A DNA stretch of 8,296 bases from Deltaproteobacteria bacterium (GCA_030627405.1 DAOUSD010000050.1:1-8296); one strand, 5' to 3'. Counted from the first letter of the stretch, positions 1 to 6,244 are shown. The notes: a model not told the origin generated them from the letters alone. A program made the numbers and translations.

Positions 1-62
1 AAACTGTTCAACATCCTTTTTACCTCATTGACCTGTTGATTAAGTTCTCTAAAATCTCTCAT
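1..62 (-). CDS. Start of a small gene, probably an internally deleted four-helix-bundle (23S rRNA intervening-sequence type) protein; partial
   Basis: An ATG at 62-60 follows an AAGGAG ribosome binding site at 73-68, five bases upstream, and opens a frame that runs off the window edge after 20 codons. It begins MRDFREL and continues NQQVNEVKRMLNS. From memory of the four-helix-bundle family encoded in 23S rRNA intervening sequences, MRDFREL is the usual N-terminus (normally followed by a VWQKAH-like stretch), while the LNxxVxEVKRMLxSLI pattern is the usual final helix about 90 residues later. Here the two are joined directly, so this looks like a family member that has lost its middle. What is seen is the frame, the start and the binding site; the family link and the deletion are inference from a very short piece. 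It could also be an unrelated short protein. Confidence 0.5.
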   Translation of the reverse strand, partial: MRDFRELNQQVNEVKRMLNS

Positions 63-79
63 TTCCACTCCTTTTTAAT

Positions 80-111
80 GCTAACGGCTAAACGCTAACA
101 GCTAATGGCTA
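80..111. repeat. Heptanucleotide tandem array, consensus GCTAAYR
   Basis: Four full 7-base units and a partial fifth run in perfect register: GCTAACG, GCTAAAC, GCTAACA, GCTAATG, then GCTA. The array lies in the 93-base gap between the end of the second Hsp70 gene (156) and the start of the small gene at 62. It is direct, not inverted, so it is not a rho-independent terminator for the Hsp70 cluster. No other signal was seen between 112 and 155. Confidence 0.75.
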
Positions 112-155
112 CCCGCACAGGTCGCAATTTTGGAGTTATTTATGAAAAATACGAG

Positions 156-3017
156 TTAGTGAAGAACCAGTCCTGACGGAAGAGTTTCACCGAAAATGGC
201 ATTTTCTTCACTTTTTGCCATTGGGACCACATCTTCTAAAAATTTTATATGAGTACCTAAAATATCATTTTGATTCATCCAGTCTATGATGATGTCTATA
301 ATTGATGAATCAAGATCTCTCATTCGATCACCGGTTTTGCGGGCAAGCTGAGCGATTGCCATCCCAACCGGTTTTGGATTGCGCCATGTCCTGGACAGTA
401 TTTCTTCAATCCATGAAGATATTTCTTCAGGTGGTATTATCCTGTCAACAGGGCCATAAAGAAGTTCACGAGCGCCTATTCGCGAAAGAGACCATAAATA
501 CTGGGGGTTGCATTTTTTGGGTTTAATCTCTGAAAGAAGCATACGCCCCCATTGAATCTTGTCTTTTACCAGGAGCCTTTCCATATTCGCAACCGCCATC
601 CAGATTTCCAGACGCTCTTGGTGCGGTATCCTGCTCTTTGTTCCTTTCTTAGGCATTATAATGGGAGCAAGTTCCTGAAGGAACTGTCTTTGCTGCCCTG
701 CGCTAAGCCCCCCTGCCACTCTTCTCCACAATATCCACCATTCAGAACATACCTGTGCATTTTTTGAATGAATAGTACCATGCTTATGAATCTTCCATAA
801 ACTCTTTACCCGAAACTCATCAAAACCATCTCCAAATCCCGGCCTCATACAAAATCCGGTCAGATTAAGCCACCTGCTTTCATGTTCAGGCCCGAAAGTG
901 CGAGTTTCAACAAGTTTAATCAGCTCGTCGGAAATTCTCCTAATAAATCCAAGCGGCCATCTTTCCCTGGATCTTCCAACTTTTTTCATTATAACTTTAC
1001 CTAAAGTTTTAAGCGCACTGCTATCTGTTCTGTCCGAAAAGATACTTCCAACATATGAACGAACTTCATCCACAATAGAGTCTTCAAATATTTCTTTGTC
1101 AGTGATATCTACAGGTGTTACTGCATCCCGCAATTGAAACTGTAGTTTCCAGCGATGATTGCTTATTAGAGAACGGCACCAGAGAGCAAGTGTACCCATT
1201 TCAGTATAATCTGATTCAATCTGAACGGGAATCCTTGTCTTAACGCCCTTCTTTCCATACTGAACAACTGTTTGTATGGGCGGAAGGCAAGTCAGCGAAT
1301 CGTCTATCTCAACAAGGTCGCCGCATCTGTCTCCTGAACGAAAGCTTGAGCTGTAAATATCAAAACTAACCGGCTGATTTGCAAGAACCTCAAATTTTTT
1401 ATCCTTCAGCTCAATAGTTGTGCCCTCCTCAAGCCCGCGTTCTACCAGACAGACAGCAAATTTTTTATCAGTCTTTTTTGGCAACCCTTCAATAGTATCT
1501 GACTCCTTTTTTGAAACACCCAGATAATAAGCTCTTGCACTTCCACTTCCAACCCGCACTCCCTTTCCAATCTTAACAAGGCCGTAGTATGATGCACCAA
1601 GCGCAACAGAAAGATCAGGATCTGCATTTTCCAATACTCGAGGAAAATCAGAAGAAAGATAAGATTTTTTTTCATTATTCGACGTTCGAAGTTGGACGTT
1701 CGATGTTGGACGTTCATCTTTTAATTTGTTCTTAAACCAGTAACGTATGGCTGCTCTTATTCTTTCTTGAATAACAGCGGGTTTTAATGATCCGCCATTA
1801 AAGAGGATAAGATCAGGAGCATGATCTTGCCTGTTTAATACTTTTATAACATCCTCTTTATGTTTATCCAGGAAATAACCCAGATGCCTTGTTATGGCAG
1901 GCTCCTGTTCATATGGAAGACCGAATTCGGTTATTCCTTCCCTGATATTTATTTTCTTTATGTCTTTCGGATCAGCAAGCGGGAAAAAACCTTCCAACAC
2001 TGTTTTCTCAATCTCTTTACGCCCGAGTTCTGCTGAAAGCGTTCCCGCAATAAGCTTGCGGCCCTCCCCCATTAATGTAATTTTTTCTGATTCCACATCT
2101 TCGTTTAAAATGTTTTCCTTGGCCTTTCTGCACTGATGGCATAGAGTTCTCCACCTGTCCCCGCTTAAAGATATCTTTTTTTTGGACAAACGCCGTTCTA
2201 TATTGCTTGCAAGTGCAAGATCAACATTGTCACCTCCGAGGATTAAATGATCTCCAACCGCTATCCTCTCAAACCTGGGGCTTCCCTCAACCTCTCTCAA
2301 AGTTATCAATGTAAAATCAGTAGTCCCGCCCCCGACATCGCAGACAAGAATAAGCTCATTCGGATTTACAAATTTATTCCAATTATGCTCATGACGAATC
2401 AACCAGCTATAAAAAGCCGCAAGAGGTTCTTCCAGTAGAATTACATTGCTTAAACCAGCCATTGATGCAGCTTCAACTGTAAGATCGCGGGCAACTTCAT
2501 CAAAAGAGGCAGGCACAGTTATAATTATTATCTGGTTTTCAAGATATAGATCCTCATCATCGCCTTTTGAACTGTTCCACGCTTTTTTTATATGCTTCAG
2601 GTATGATGCGGTAGCCTCAAGAGGAGAAATTTTAAATACCTCATCACCTGCTCCCCATGGAAGAATCCGGGCTTTTCTATCCACATTACTGTGGCAAAGC
2701 CAGCTTTTTGCAGATGATACAAGTCTGCCCGGTACTTTTGCTCCATGATCTCTTGCAAAAGCTCCGACAAAGTTTTTTTCATCGCTTGTCCATGGAAGTG
2801 ATACAGCCTCCTCTGAAATATCATACTTTCCCGGAATATAGAGAAATGACGGCAATACCGGCAGCCTGGAAACTTCTCCAAAACCTGTAAGTTGCGGAAC
2901 TTTAAATATCTTTATTTTATACTTCTTTTTTGCATCCGCCAGAAGATCCACATATGATACAGCAGAATTGGTAGTGCCTAAATCAATACCTATTATGAAA
3001 TGTTTCTCAAGATCCAA
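156..3017 (-). CDS. Hsp70-family protein with C-terminal DUF3731-type extension
   Basis: A divergent Hsp70 (DnaK-type ATPase) of 953 residues from the preferred TTG start, presumably a cytoplasmic chaperone of unknown client. Nucleotide-binding motifs are present: phosphate-1 IGIDLGTTNS (9-18), TVPASFDEVAR (167-177), EEPLAAF with Glu197, phosphate-2 VCDVGGGTTD (225-234), GGDNVD (261-266) and adenosine-site ILFNGGSLKP (404-413). In GAFARDH the residue aligning with DnaK Lys70 is Arg89. A beta-rich substrate-binding-like part follows to about 630. Residues 640-950 form an alpha-rich tail containing RPGFGDGFDEFRVKSLW (725-741) and EWWILWRRVAGGL (759-771), which I recognise as the DUF3731 (DnaK-related) type. 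Residues 434-449 are encoded by a heptad repeat array. The TTG at 3017 has AGGGAG ten bases upstream; the frame stays open upstream to 3164, but only through a dispersed-type repeat. The gene follows a paralogue on the same strand by 163 bases and is probably cotranscribed with it. Confidence 0.9.
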   Translation of the reverse strand: MDLEKHFIIGIDLGTTNSAVSYVDLLADAKKKYKIKIFKVPQLTGFGEVSRLPVLPSFLYIPGKYDISEEAVSLPWTSDEKNFVGAFARDHGAKVPGRLVSSAKSWLCHSNVDRKARILPWGAGDEVFKISPLEATASYLKHIKKAWNSSKGDDEDLYLENQIIIITVPASFDEVARDLTVEAASMAGLSNVILLEEPLAAFYSWLIRHEHNWNKFVNPNELILVCDVGGGTTDFTLITLREVEGSPRFERIAVGDHLILGGDNVDLALASNIERRLSKKKISLSGDRWRTLCHQCRKAKENILNEDVESEKITLMGEGRKLIAGTLSAELGRKEIEKTVLEGFFPLADPKDIKKINIREGITEFGLPYEQEPAITRHLGYFLDKHKEDVIKVLNRQDHAPDLILFNGGSLKPAVIQERIRAAIRYWFKNKLKDERPTSNVQLRTSNNEKKSYLSSDFPRVLENADPDLSVALGASYYGLVKIGKGVRVGSGSARAYYLGVSKKESDTIEGLPKKTDKKFAVCLVERGLEEGTTIELKDKKFEVLANQPVSFDIYSSSFRSGDRCGDLVEIDDSLTCLPPIQTVVQYGKKGVKTRIPVQIESDYTEMGTLALWCRSLISNHRWKLQFQLRDAVTPVDITDKEIFEDSIVDEVRSYVGSIFSDRTDSSALKTLGKVIMKKVGRSRERWPLGFIRRISDELIKLVETRTFGPEHESRWLNLTGFCMRPGFGDGFDEFRVKSLWKIHKHGTIHSKNAQVCSEWWILWRRVAGGLSAGQQRQFLQELAPIIMPKKGTKSRIPHQERLEIWMAVANMERLLVKDKIQWGRMLLSEIKPKKCNPQYLWSLSRIGARELLYGPVDRIIPPEEISSWIEEILSRTWRNPKPVGMAIAQLARKTGDRMRDLDSSIIDIIIDWMNQNDILGTHIKFLEDVVPMAKSEENAIFGETLPSGLVLH
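1681..1717. repeat. 14-mer (2 x 7) direct repeat inside the second Hsp70 gene
   Basis: Two 14-base units, GACGTTCGAAGTTG and GACGTTCGATGTTG, are followed by a partial third, GACGTTCAT. Each is two related heptads. The array is read in frame on the minus strand as DERPTSNVQLRTSN (residues 434-447 of the 953-residue protein). The Hsp70 paralogue next door is about 23 residues shorter between the adenosine motif and the conserved DLSVAxGAxYYGL helix, so the array sits in an insertion relative to it. It looks like repeat DNA that landed in a tolerant loop of the ATPase domain. Confidence 0.75.
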
Positions 3018-3027
3018 GTTTTTCTTT

Positions 3028-3033
3028 CTCCCT
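3028..3033 (-). promoter_or_regulatory. Ribosome binding site (AGGGAG) that fixes the TTG start of the second Hsp70 gene
   Basis: AGGGAG on the minus strand lies ten bases upstream of the TTG at 3017-3015. The motif IGIDLGTTNS then begins at residue 9, as in the paralogue (residue 8) and in ordinary DnaK. The longer alternative starts, TTG 3164 or ATG 3161, would add about 49 residues read mostly from the palindromic repeat at 3071-3161. Confidence 0.65.
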
Positions 3034-3070
3034 AAGGGTTCGCTCAAAAATAAATTTACATTTTCAGGGG

Positions 3071-3161
3071 TTGAGGCGCCCGCATGGCAAGGCGCGAGGA
3101 GGGCGAATAGCGGGCTATTTAACCAACGAGCAACGCAGTCATGCGGGATGGATCGACCCAT
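3071..3161. repeat. GC-rich palindromic dispersed-type repeat between the two Hsp70 genes
   Basis: This block is clearly richer in GC than its surroundings. It has 8-base inverted arms, CCCGCATG at 3079-3086 and CATGCGGG at 3140-3147, around a central perfect hairpin of AATAGC (3106-3111), GG and GCTATT (3114-3119). The GGCAAGGCGCGAG and CAACGAGCAACGCAG portions resemble, as I remember it, an intergenic element scattered in deltaproteobacterial genomes; the boundaries are approximate. It fills most of the 163-base gap between the Hsp70 genes and would form a stem in the shared transcript, where it could influence stability or partial termination. No T-run follows the stem on the minus strand to support a classical terminator. 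Confidence 0.65.
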
Positions 3162-3180
3162 CAAAAAGTGAAGTTATTTT

Positions 3181-4989
3181 TTACCGAGCCCTAACATTGA
3201 ACTCCAGCTTCCATCTTCGCTCATCTTCCCTGGCGACACACCATAATTCAAGAGTTCCGACTTCTGTTATATTTATTTCGAGGTTTACAGGAATAACGCT
3301 GCCATAATCTCCATCCAGCGTGGTCTCAATTGTTGCTATCTCATTAATTTCGTTAATCTCATCTTCCCAGTCATCAACCACCGTACCGAGTGAATCTTCA
3401 GGTCTTAATGATGATTCTAAAAAATCAAATTTTACAGGTTCACCTACCACTATAATAAATTCCTGATTTTCAAGTTTTGCTTTGGTACCTTCCTCCATAC
3501 CGAAAGGTGCGACACAAAGCGCCCTTGTTGGAGCAGGCATACCCGGCACCGCAGGCATTGATGCGGCAATACCAATGTAGTATGATCGGCCAAGACCGCT
3601 TCGAATGCGTATCCCTTCTCCGCGCCTTGCCAGGCCATAATAAACTGCTCCCCTTGCAACAGACAAATCAAAGTCTTTTGTATCAATCTCTTTTATAGAT
3701 GTCGATATTTTCTGTTCTGTCCATGATGATAATATTTCCTTTATGCGTTCTTTTACAGGATCAGCCTTCATGACGCCGCCGTTAAAAAGAATGGCATTCG
3801 GCAGCCTGTATTTTTCACCATCAATTTTCTGCCTGCCAAGAAAGGATGCAAGGTGGTGCGTGATTGCGGGATCTGCCTCATACGAAAGGCCGATCTCCCT
3901 TATGCCTGCCTTTTGATTTGTTATTGGCTCAGCAGTTATCTCACACTTTGGGAAAAAACCATCCAGAATAAGCTGCTGCACTTCATCCATTGAAAGTTCT
4001 GTCTTGATTGTACCACCTATCAAACTGCTGCCCCTGCCCAGTATTGTAACGGGATAGTTATTTTTTTCAGGATCAGATAATACATTTTCCTTTGCTCTGC
4101 GGCAACTGTGCCAAAGACCACGCATCTGCCATGAATCGAGTTTAGTGCCTTTTTCAGCCATCTGTCTTGAAACGGAATACGCAAGGGCCAGATCCATGTT
4201 ATCACCTCCAACAAGAAGATGATCGCCTACAGCTATTCTTTCCAGTAAAAGTTCACCATCATTATCAGAGACGTTGATCAGGCTGAAATCGCTTGTGCCT
4301 CCACCAATGTCGCAAACAAGGACAAGGTCTCCCTCTTTAATACTATCTCTCCATTGATTACCTGAAGATTCGATCCATGCATAAAATGCAGCCTGGGGCT
4401 CTTCAAGCAAAGTTACTTTCGGAAGCCCTGCAAGACTTGCTGATTTTACAGTAAGTTCTCTTGCAACAGCATCAAACGAAGCAGGAACGGTCAGAAATAT
4501 TTCCTGATTTTGAATTAATAATTTTTCATCATCACCGGCTATTATGTTATTCCATGCGTCGCTAATATGCCGCAATATGGCTGCTGAAGCCTCAACCGGC
4601 GACAGCTTCGGCTCTTTGTTCTCACCTCCCCATGGAAGAACCGGCTTATTCCTGTCAATCATTGTGTTGCAAAGCCAGGATTTGGATGAAGAAATCAGGC
4701 TGCCTGGGATTTCAGCGCCTCTATCTCTGGCATACTCGCCAACAACATAATGAGCTTCATTATCCCACGGCAGATTAAGTGACTCATCCCTATCATCGTT
4801 TTTTTCGTGCATAAGAATAAAAGAAGGCAGAATTTCTCTTTTCTCCACTGTTCCCGGACCTGTTAACTGGGGTATCTTAAGTATCTTTATATCGGAAGTT
4901 TCACCCCTGGTACTATTAACTTCAGTATAAGCTGCAACGCTATTAGTCGTGCCTAAATCTATCCCAATTATATAAACCGGTTCAGACAA
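3181..4989 (-). CDS. Hsp70-family protein, lidless form, paralogous to the downstream gene
   Basis: A 602-residue divergent Hsp70 ATPase. Motifs in order: phosphate-1 IGIDLGTTNS (8-17), TVPASFDAVAR (167-177), EEPQAAF with Glu197 (matching DnaK Glu171), phosphate-2 VCDIGGGTSD (225-234, Thr232 matching DnaK Thr199), GGDNMD (261-266) and adenosine-site ILFNGGVMKADP (400-411). DnaK Lys70 appears replaced by Arg88 in GEYARDR. After about residue 450 there is a beta-rich segment ending at LEFNVRAR, with no room for the helical lid of DnaK, which is about 638 residues. Large stretches match the downstream Hsp70 (for example AVGDHLxxGGDNxDLALA), so the pair arose by tandem duplication. The start is TTG at 4989 with AAGGAG seven bases upstream. 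It is probably cotranscribed with the DUF2760 gene upstream and the longer Hsp70 downstream. I recall this trio from other proteobacteria; its client and function are not known to me. Confidence 0.92.
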   Translation of the reverse strand: MSEPVYIIGIDLGTTNSVAAYTEVNSTRGETSDIKILKIPQLTGPGTVEKREILPSFILMHEKNDDRDESLNLPWDNEAHYVVGEYARDRGAEIPGSLISSSKSWLCNTMIDRNKPVLPWGGENKEPKLSPVEASAAILRHISDAWNNIIAGDDEKLLIQNQEIFLTVPASFDAVARELTVKSASLAGLPKVTLLEEPQAAFYAWIESSGNQWRDSIKEGDLVLVCDIGGGTSDFSLINVSDNDGELLLERIAVGDHLLVGGDNMDLALAYSVSRQMAEKGTKLDSWQMRGLWHSCRRAKENVLSDPEKNNYPVTILGRGSSLIGGTIKTELSMDEVQQLILDGFFPKCEITAEPITNQKAGIREIGLSYEADPAITHHLASFLGRQKIDGEKYRLPNAILFNGGVMKADPVKERIKEILSSWTEQKISTSIKEIDTKDFDLSVARGAVYYGLARRGEGIRIRSGLGRSYYIGIAASMPAVPGMPAPTRALCVAPFGMEEGTKAKLENQEFIIVVGEPVKFDFLESSLRPEDSLGTVVDDWEDEINEINEIATIETTLDGDYGSVIPVNLEINITEVGTLELWCVAREDERRWKLEFNVRAR

Positions 4990-4996
4990 TATAAAA

Positions 4997-5002
4997 CTCC
5001 TT
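4997..5002 (-). promoter_or_regulatory. Ribosome binding site (AAGGAG) for the TTG-initiated lidless Hsp70 gene
   Basis: AAGGAG on the minus strand is seven bases before the TTG at 4989-4987. No in-frame ATG lies nearby, and the conserved IGIDLGTTNS motif starts only seven residues in, so TTG is very likely the true start. Confidence 0.8.
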
Positions 5003-5010
5003 TTTGTAAC

Positions 5011-5116
5011 TATAAACTTTCAGATAAATAATTTCACTGTGTTATCAGTCGTCGACGTATAACTAATACGCCTTCCTCCTTCTGGTCTTGTGAAATTAAT
5101 TATCTGAAAGTCTATA
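5011..5116. mobile_element. MITE-like element, 106 bp, with 27-nt terminal inverted repeats
   Basis: Arms at 5011-5037 and 5090-5116 are inverted copies of each other with 25 of 27 positions matching; the core of each is ACTTTCAGATA and TAATTTCAC. The 52-base centre holds a perfect CGTCGACG palindrome (5050-5057) and a small stem of CGTAT and ATACG (5056-5060 and 5066-5070). It encodes no protein. It ends nine bases before the ribosome binding site of the lidless Hsp70 gene, so it lies in that gene's leader or in the DUF2760-Hsp70 spacer. It also carries an AAGGAGG stretch on the minus strand (5081-5075) with no start codon after it. The size and terminal repeats fit a non-autonomous transposable element; a foldback regulatory RNA is the alternative. 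No clear target-site duplication was identified. Confidence 0.65.
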
Positions 5117-5120
5117 CTCA

Positions 5121-5190
5121 GGTTTACGGTTCACGGTTCACGGTTGGCTACTCTGTTACTGGTTACTCGTTCCTGGTTGCTCGTTCCGAA
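5121..5190. repeat. Heptad repeat array, 10 units in register (GGTTCAC-type then TTNCTSG-type)
   Basis: Seventy bases can be cut into ten consecutive 7-mers. The first block is GGTTTAC, GGTTCAC, GGTTCAC, GGTTGGC. After a transitional TACTCTG, the second block is TTACTGG, TTACTCG, TTCCTGG, TTGCTCG, TTCCGAA. Units in the second block alternate, giving a 14-base super-period. It lies in the 335-base gap between the DUF2760 gene and the lidless Hsp70 gene, directly next to the MITE-like element. Confidence 0.75.
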
Positions 5191-5206
5191 AAGGAAATAG
5201 GAAAGA

Positions 5207-5275
5207 GTGAAGCGGAGAAACGGTGAAACGGTAAACTGTCCTTTATTCACCGGTTCGCCGTTTCACCGCTTCTCC
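5207..5275. repeat. Hairpin built from octamer repeats (GNGAAACG)
   Basis: The left side is a run of 8-base units (GTGAAGCG, GAGAAACG, GTGAAACG, GTAAACTG) and the right side carries related octamers in inverted orientation. The result is a stem of 18 bases, 5214-5231 against 5258-5275, with one mismatch and a 26-base loop. It is in the spacer between the DUF2760 gene and the lidless Hsp70 gene and could act as an mRNA-stabilising or attenuating structure. There is no adjacent T-run on the minus strand, so a standard intrinsic terminator is unlikely. Confidence 0.7.
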
Positions 5276-5298
5276 GGATCATCAGTTCCTCTATCCTC

Positions 5299-5326
5299 TC
5301 TGACCTTCGACTTCTGACCACTGCCT
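5299..5326. repeat. Heptad repeat array overlapping the DUF2760 stop codon
   Basis: Four 7-base units, TCTGACC, TTCGACT, TCTGACC and ACTGCCT, again alternate as a 14-base super-unit. The last unit runs into the TAG stop of the DUF2760 gene (5327-5325), so the array begins exactly where coding ends. Confidence 0.6.
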
Positions 5327-6053
5327 ATAATATTTCGACTTCTGCAGGAGCAATTATAGCAGGCTCCTGACTGCTCGACAAAGTCGGCATTTCTAATCTC
5401 TTAGCCTTCCAGCCTCTGTGGCGAACGATACCTTTAAAAGGCGGCTCACCCGTAACATTGCCTGTTAGCTTTATGGCAGATGGATCAAAATCATGCTGGA
5501 TTGTTATCTGGTCGCCTTCCTTTTCGCCGATTACACTTTCCGGAGATATGGCTCTATCAACAACTTTCTTACAGCTTTCGTGAATACTTCGAACAGCAGC
5601 GCCTATCTGTGAATCATCATAATGATTAAGATCTTCGGAGAAAAAATCCATTAGACGTCCTTCTCGTTGAAAAACAGAAAGCAAATGTAAAAACAATCGC
5701 CTGTCATTATTTTTCTTTTCTTTCTTGTCCAGGAAACCTTTAACTTTTGTATCATCTTTTTTATCTACGATTGCTTTATCAGATGTTTTTAACAAATTTA
5801 CAAATACAAACCTCATGCAAACCCAGAGCAGGACACCAACCAAACCGAATATCCCTGCCGACATCGGCACATAATATAATCTAAATTTTTCTTGTAGCAT
5901 AACAACCAGATCAATTAAATTTTTATGCCCGGATAAAACTACTTCAGCATTTGATATAACATAAAAGGTCGAATCGACCAGCAGGCACATAAAAGCCATA
6001 AAAAACATTATTATTACAAATGAACGAAAAGAATATGCTTTTATTATATTCAT
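5325..6053 (-). CDS. DUF2760-type membrane protein
   Basis: A 242-residue protein with two hydrophobic segments, about 11-33 and 61-88, followed by a lysine-rich linker (95-118) and a soluble region. The N-terminal and C-terminal parts are therefore probably both cytoplasmic, with a short outside loop. The soluble region has FQREGRLMDFFSEDL (128-142), GAAVRSIHESCKKVV (151-165) and GNVTGEPPFKGIVRHRGW (198-215), ending APAEVEIL; I recognise this as the DUF2760 family pattern, whose function is unknown. The start chosen is ATG 6053, with AAGGGG nine bases upstream. A GTG at 6110 is in frame, but its first codons fall inside an inverted repeat and it has no ribosome binding site. It is the first gene of the three-gene minus-strand cluster with two Hsp70s, so it may anchor or regulate them at the membrane; that role is inference. 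Confidence 0.85.
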   Translation of the reverse strand: MNIIKAYSFRSFVIIMFFMAFMCLLVDSTFYVISNAEVVLSGHKNLIDLVVMLQEKFRLYYVPMSAGIFGLVGVLLWVCMRFVFVNLLKTSDKAIVDKKDDTKVKGFLDKKEKKNNDRRLFLHLLSVFQREGRLMDFFSEDLNHYDDSQIGAAVRSIHESCKKVVDRAISPESVIGEKEGDQITIQHDFDPSAIKLTGNVTGEPPFKGIVRHRGWKAKRLEMPTLSSSQEPAIIAPAEVEIL

Positions 6054-6101
6054 CTTTTTTATCCCCTTAATTGTTTTTTTCGAAAAACTACAAATGTAAT
6101 A

Positions 6102-6244
6102 GTTTACCACGGATTTTCACGGAATTACACTGAATTATTAAAATACCCTTCTCAACATTACGAATCACTCGATTTTTCACCACCCCGGCAACTTACTCAT
6201 TCCTTACAATTTTCAGTGAAACTCCGTGTCGTTCCGTGGTGAAC
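6102..6244. repeat. Inverted element of CACGGA decamers, 143 bp
   Basis: Arms at 6102-6134 and 6212-6244 are inverted copies with 26 of 33 positions matching. Each arm is itself a run of three 10-base units starting CACGGA, CACGGA and CACTGA (6108, 6118 and 6128 on the left). The 77-base centre shows no gene. The element occupies much of the divergent gap between the DUF2760 gene (start 6053) and the small plus-strand gene (start 6322). From memory, CCACGGA-type repeats of this sort are scattered in many environmental bacterial genomes. The left arm contains the GTG that would wrongly extend the DUF2760 frame. Confidence 0.65.

Noticed and set aside
63..155. Intrinsic terminator after the three-gene cluster
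   Set aside because: The only structure is a direct heptad array; there is no stem followed by a T-run.
1442..1717. A 91-residue minus-strand frame overlapping the second Hsp70 gene
   Set aside because: It is a shifted-frame shadow of the Hsp70 coding sequence and starts within the heptad repeat array.
302..2890. Several plus-strand open frames of 60-100 codons opposite the second Hsp70 gene
   Set aside because: They are antisense to a strongly conserved coding sequence, lack ribosome binding sites and show no recognisable motifs.
3071..3307. Plus-strand frame across the palindromic repeat and the end of the lidless Hsp70 gene
   Set aside because: It is composed of repeat sequence plus antisense of a conserved gene.
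80..5326. Heptad arrays as a CRISPR locus
   Set aside because: The units are adjoining without spacers, are far too short, and no cas gene is present.
6054..6110. N-terminal extension of the DUF2760 protein from GTG 6110
   Set aside because: It has no ribosome binding site and begins inside the CACGGA inverted element; ATG 6053 has AAGGGG at good spacing.
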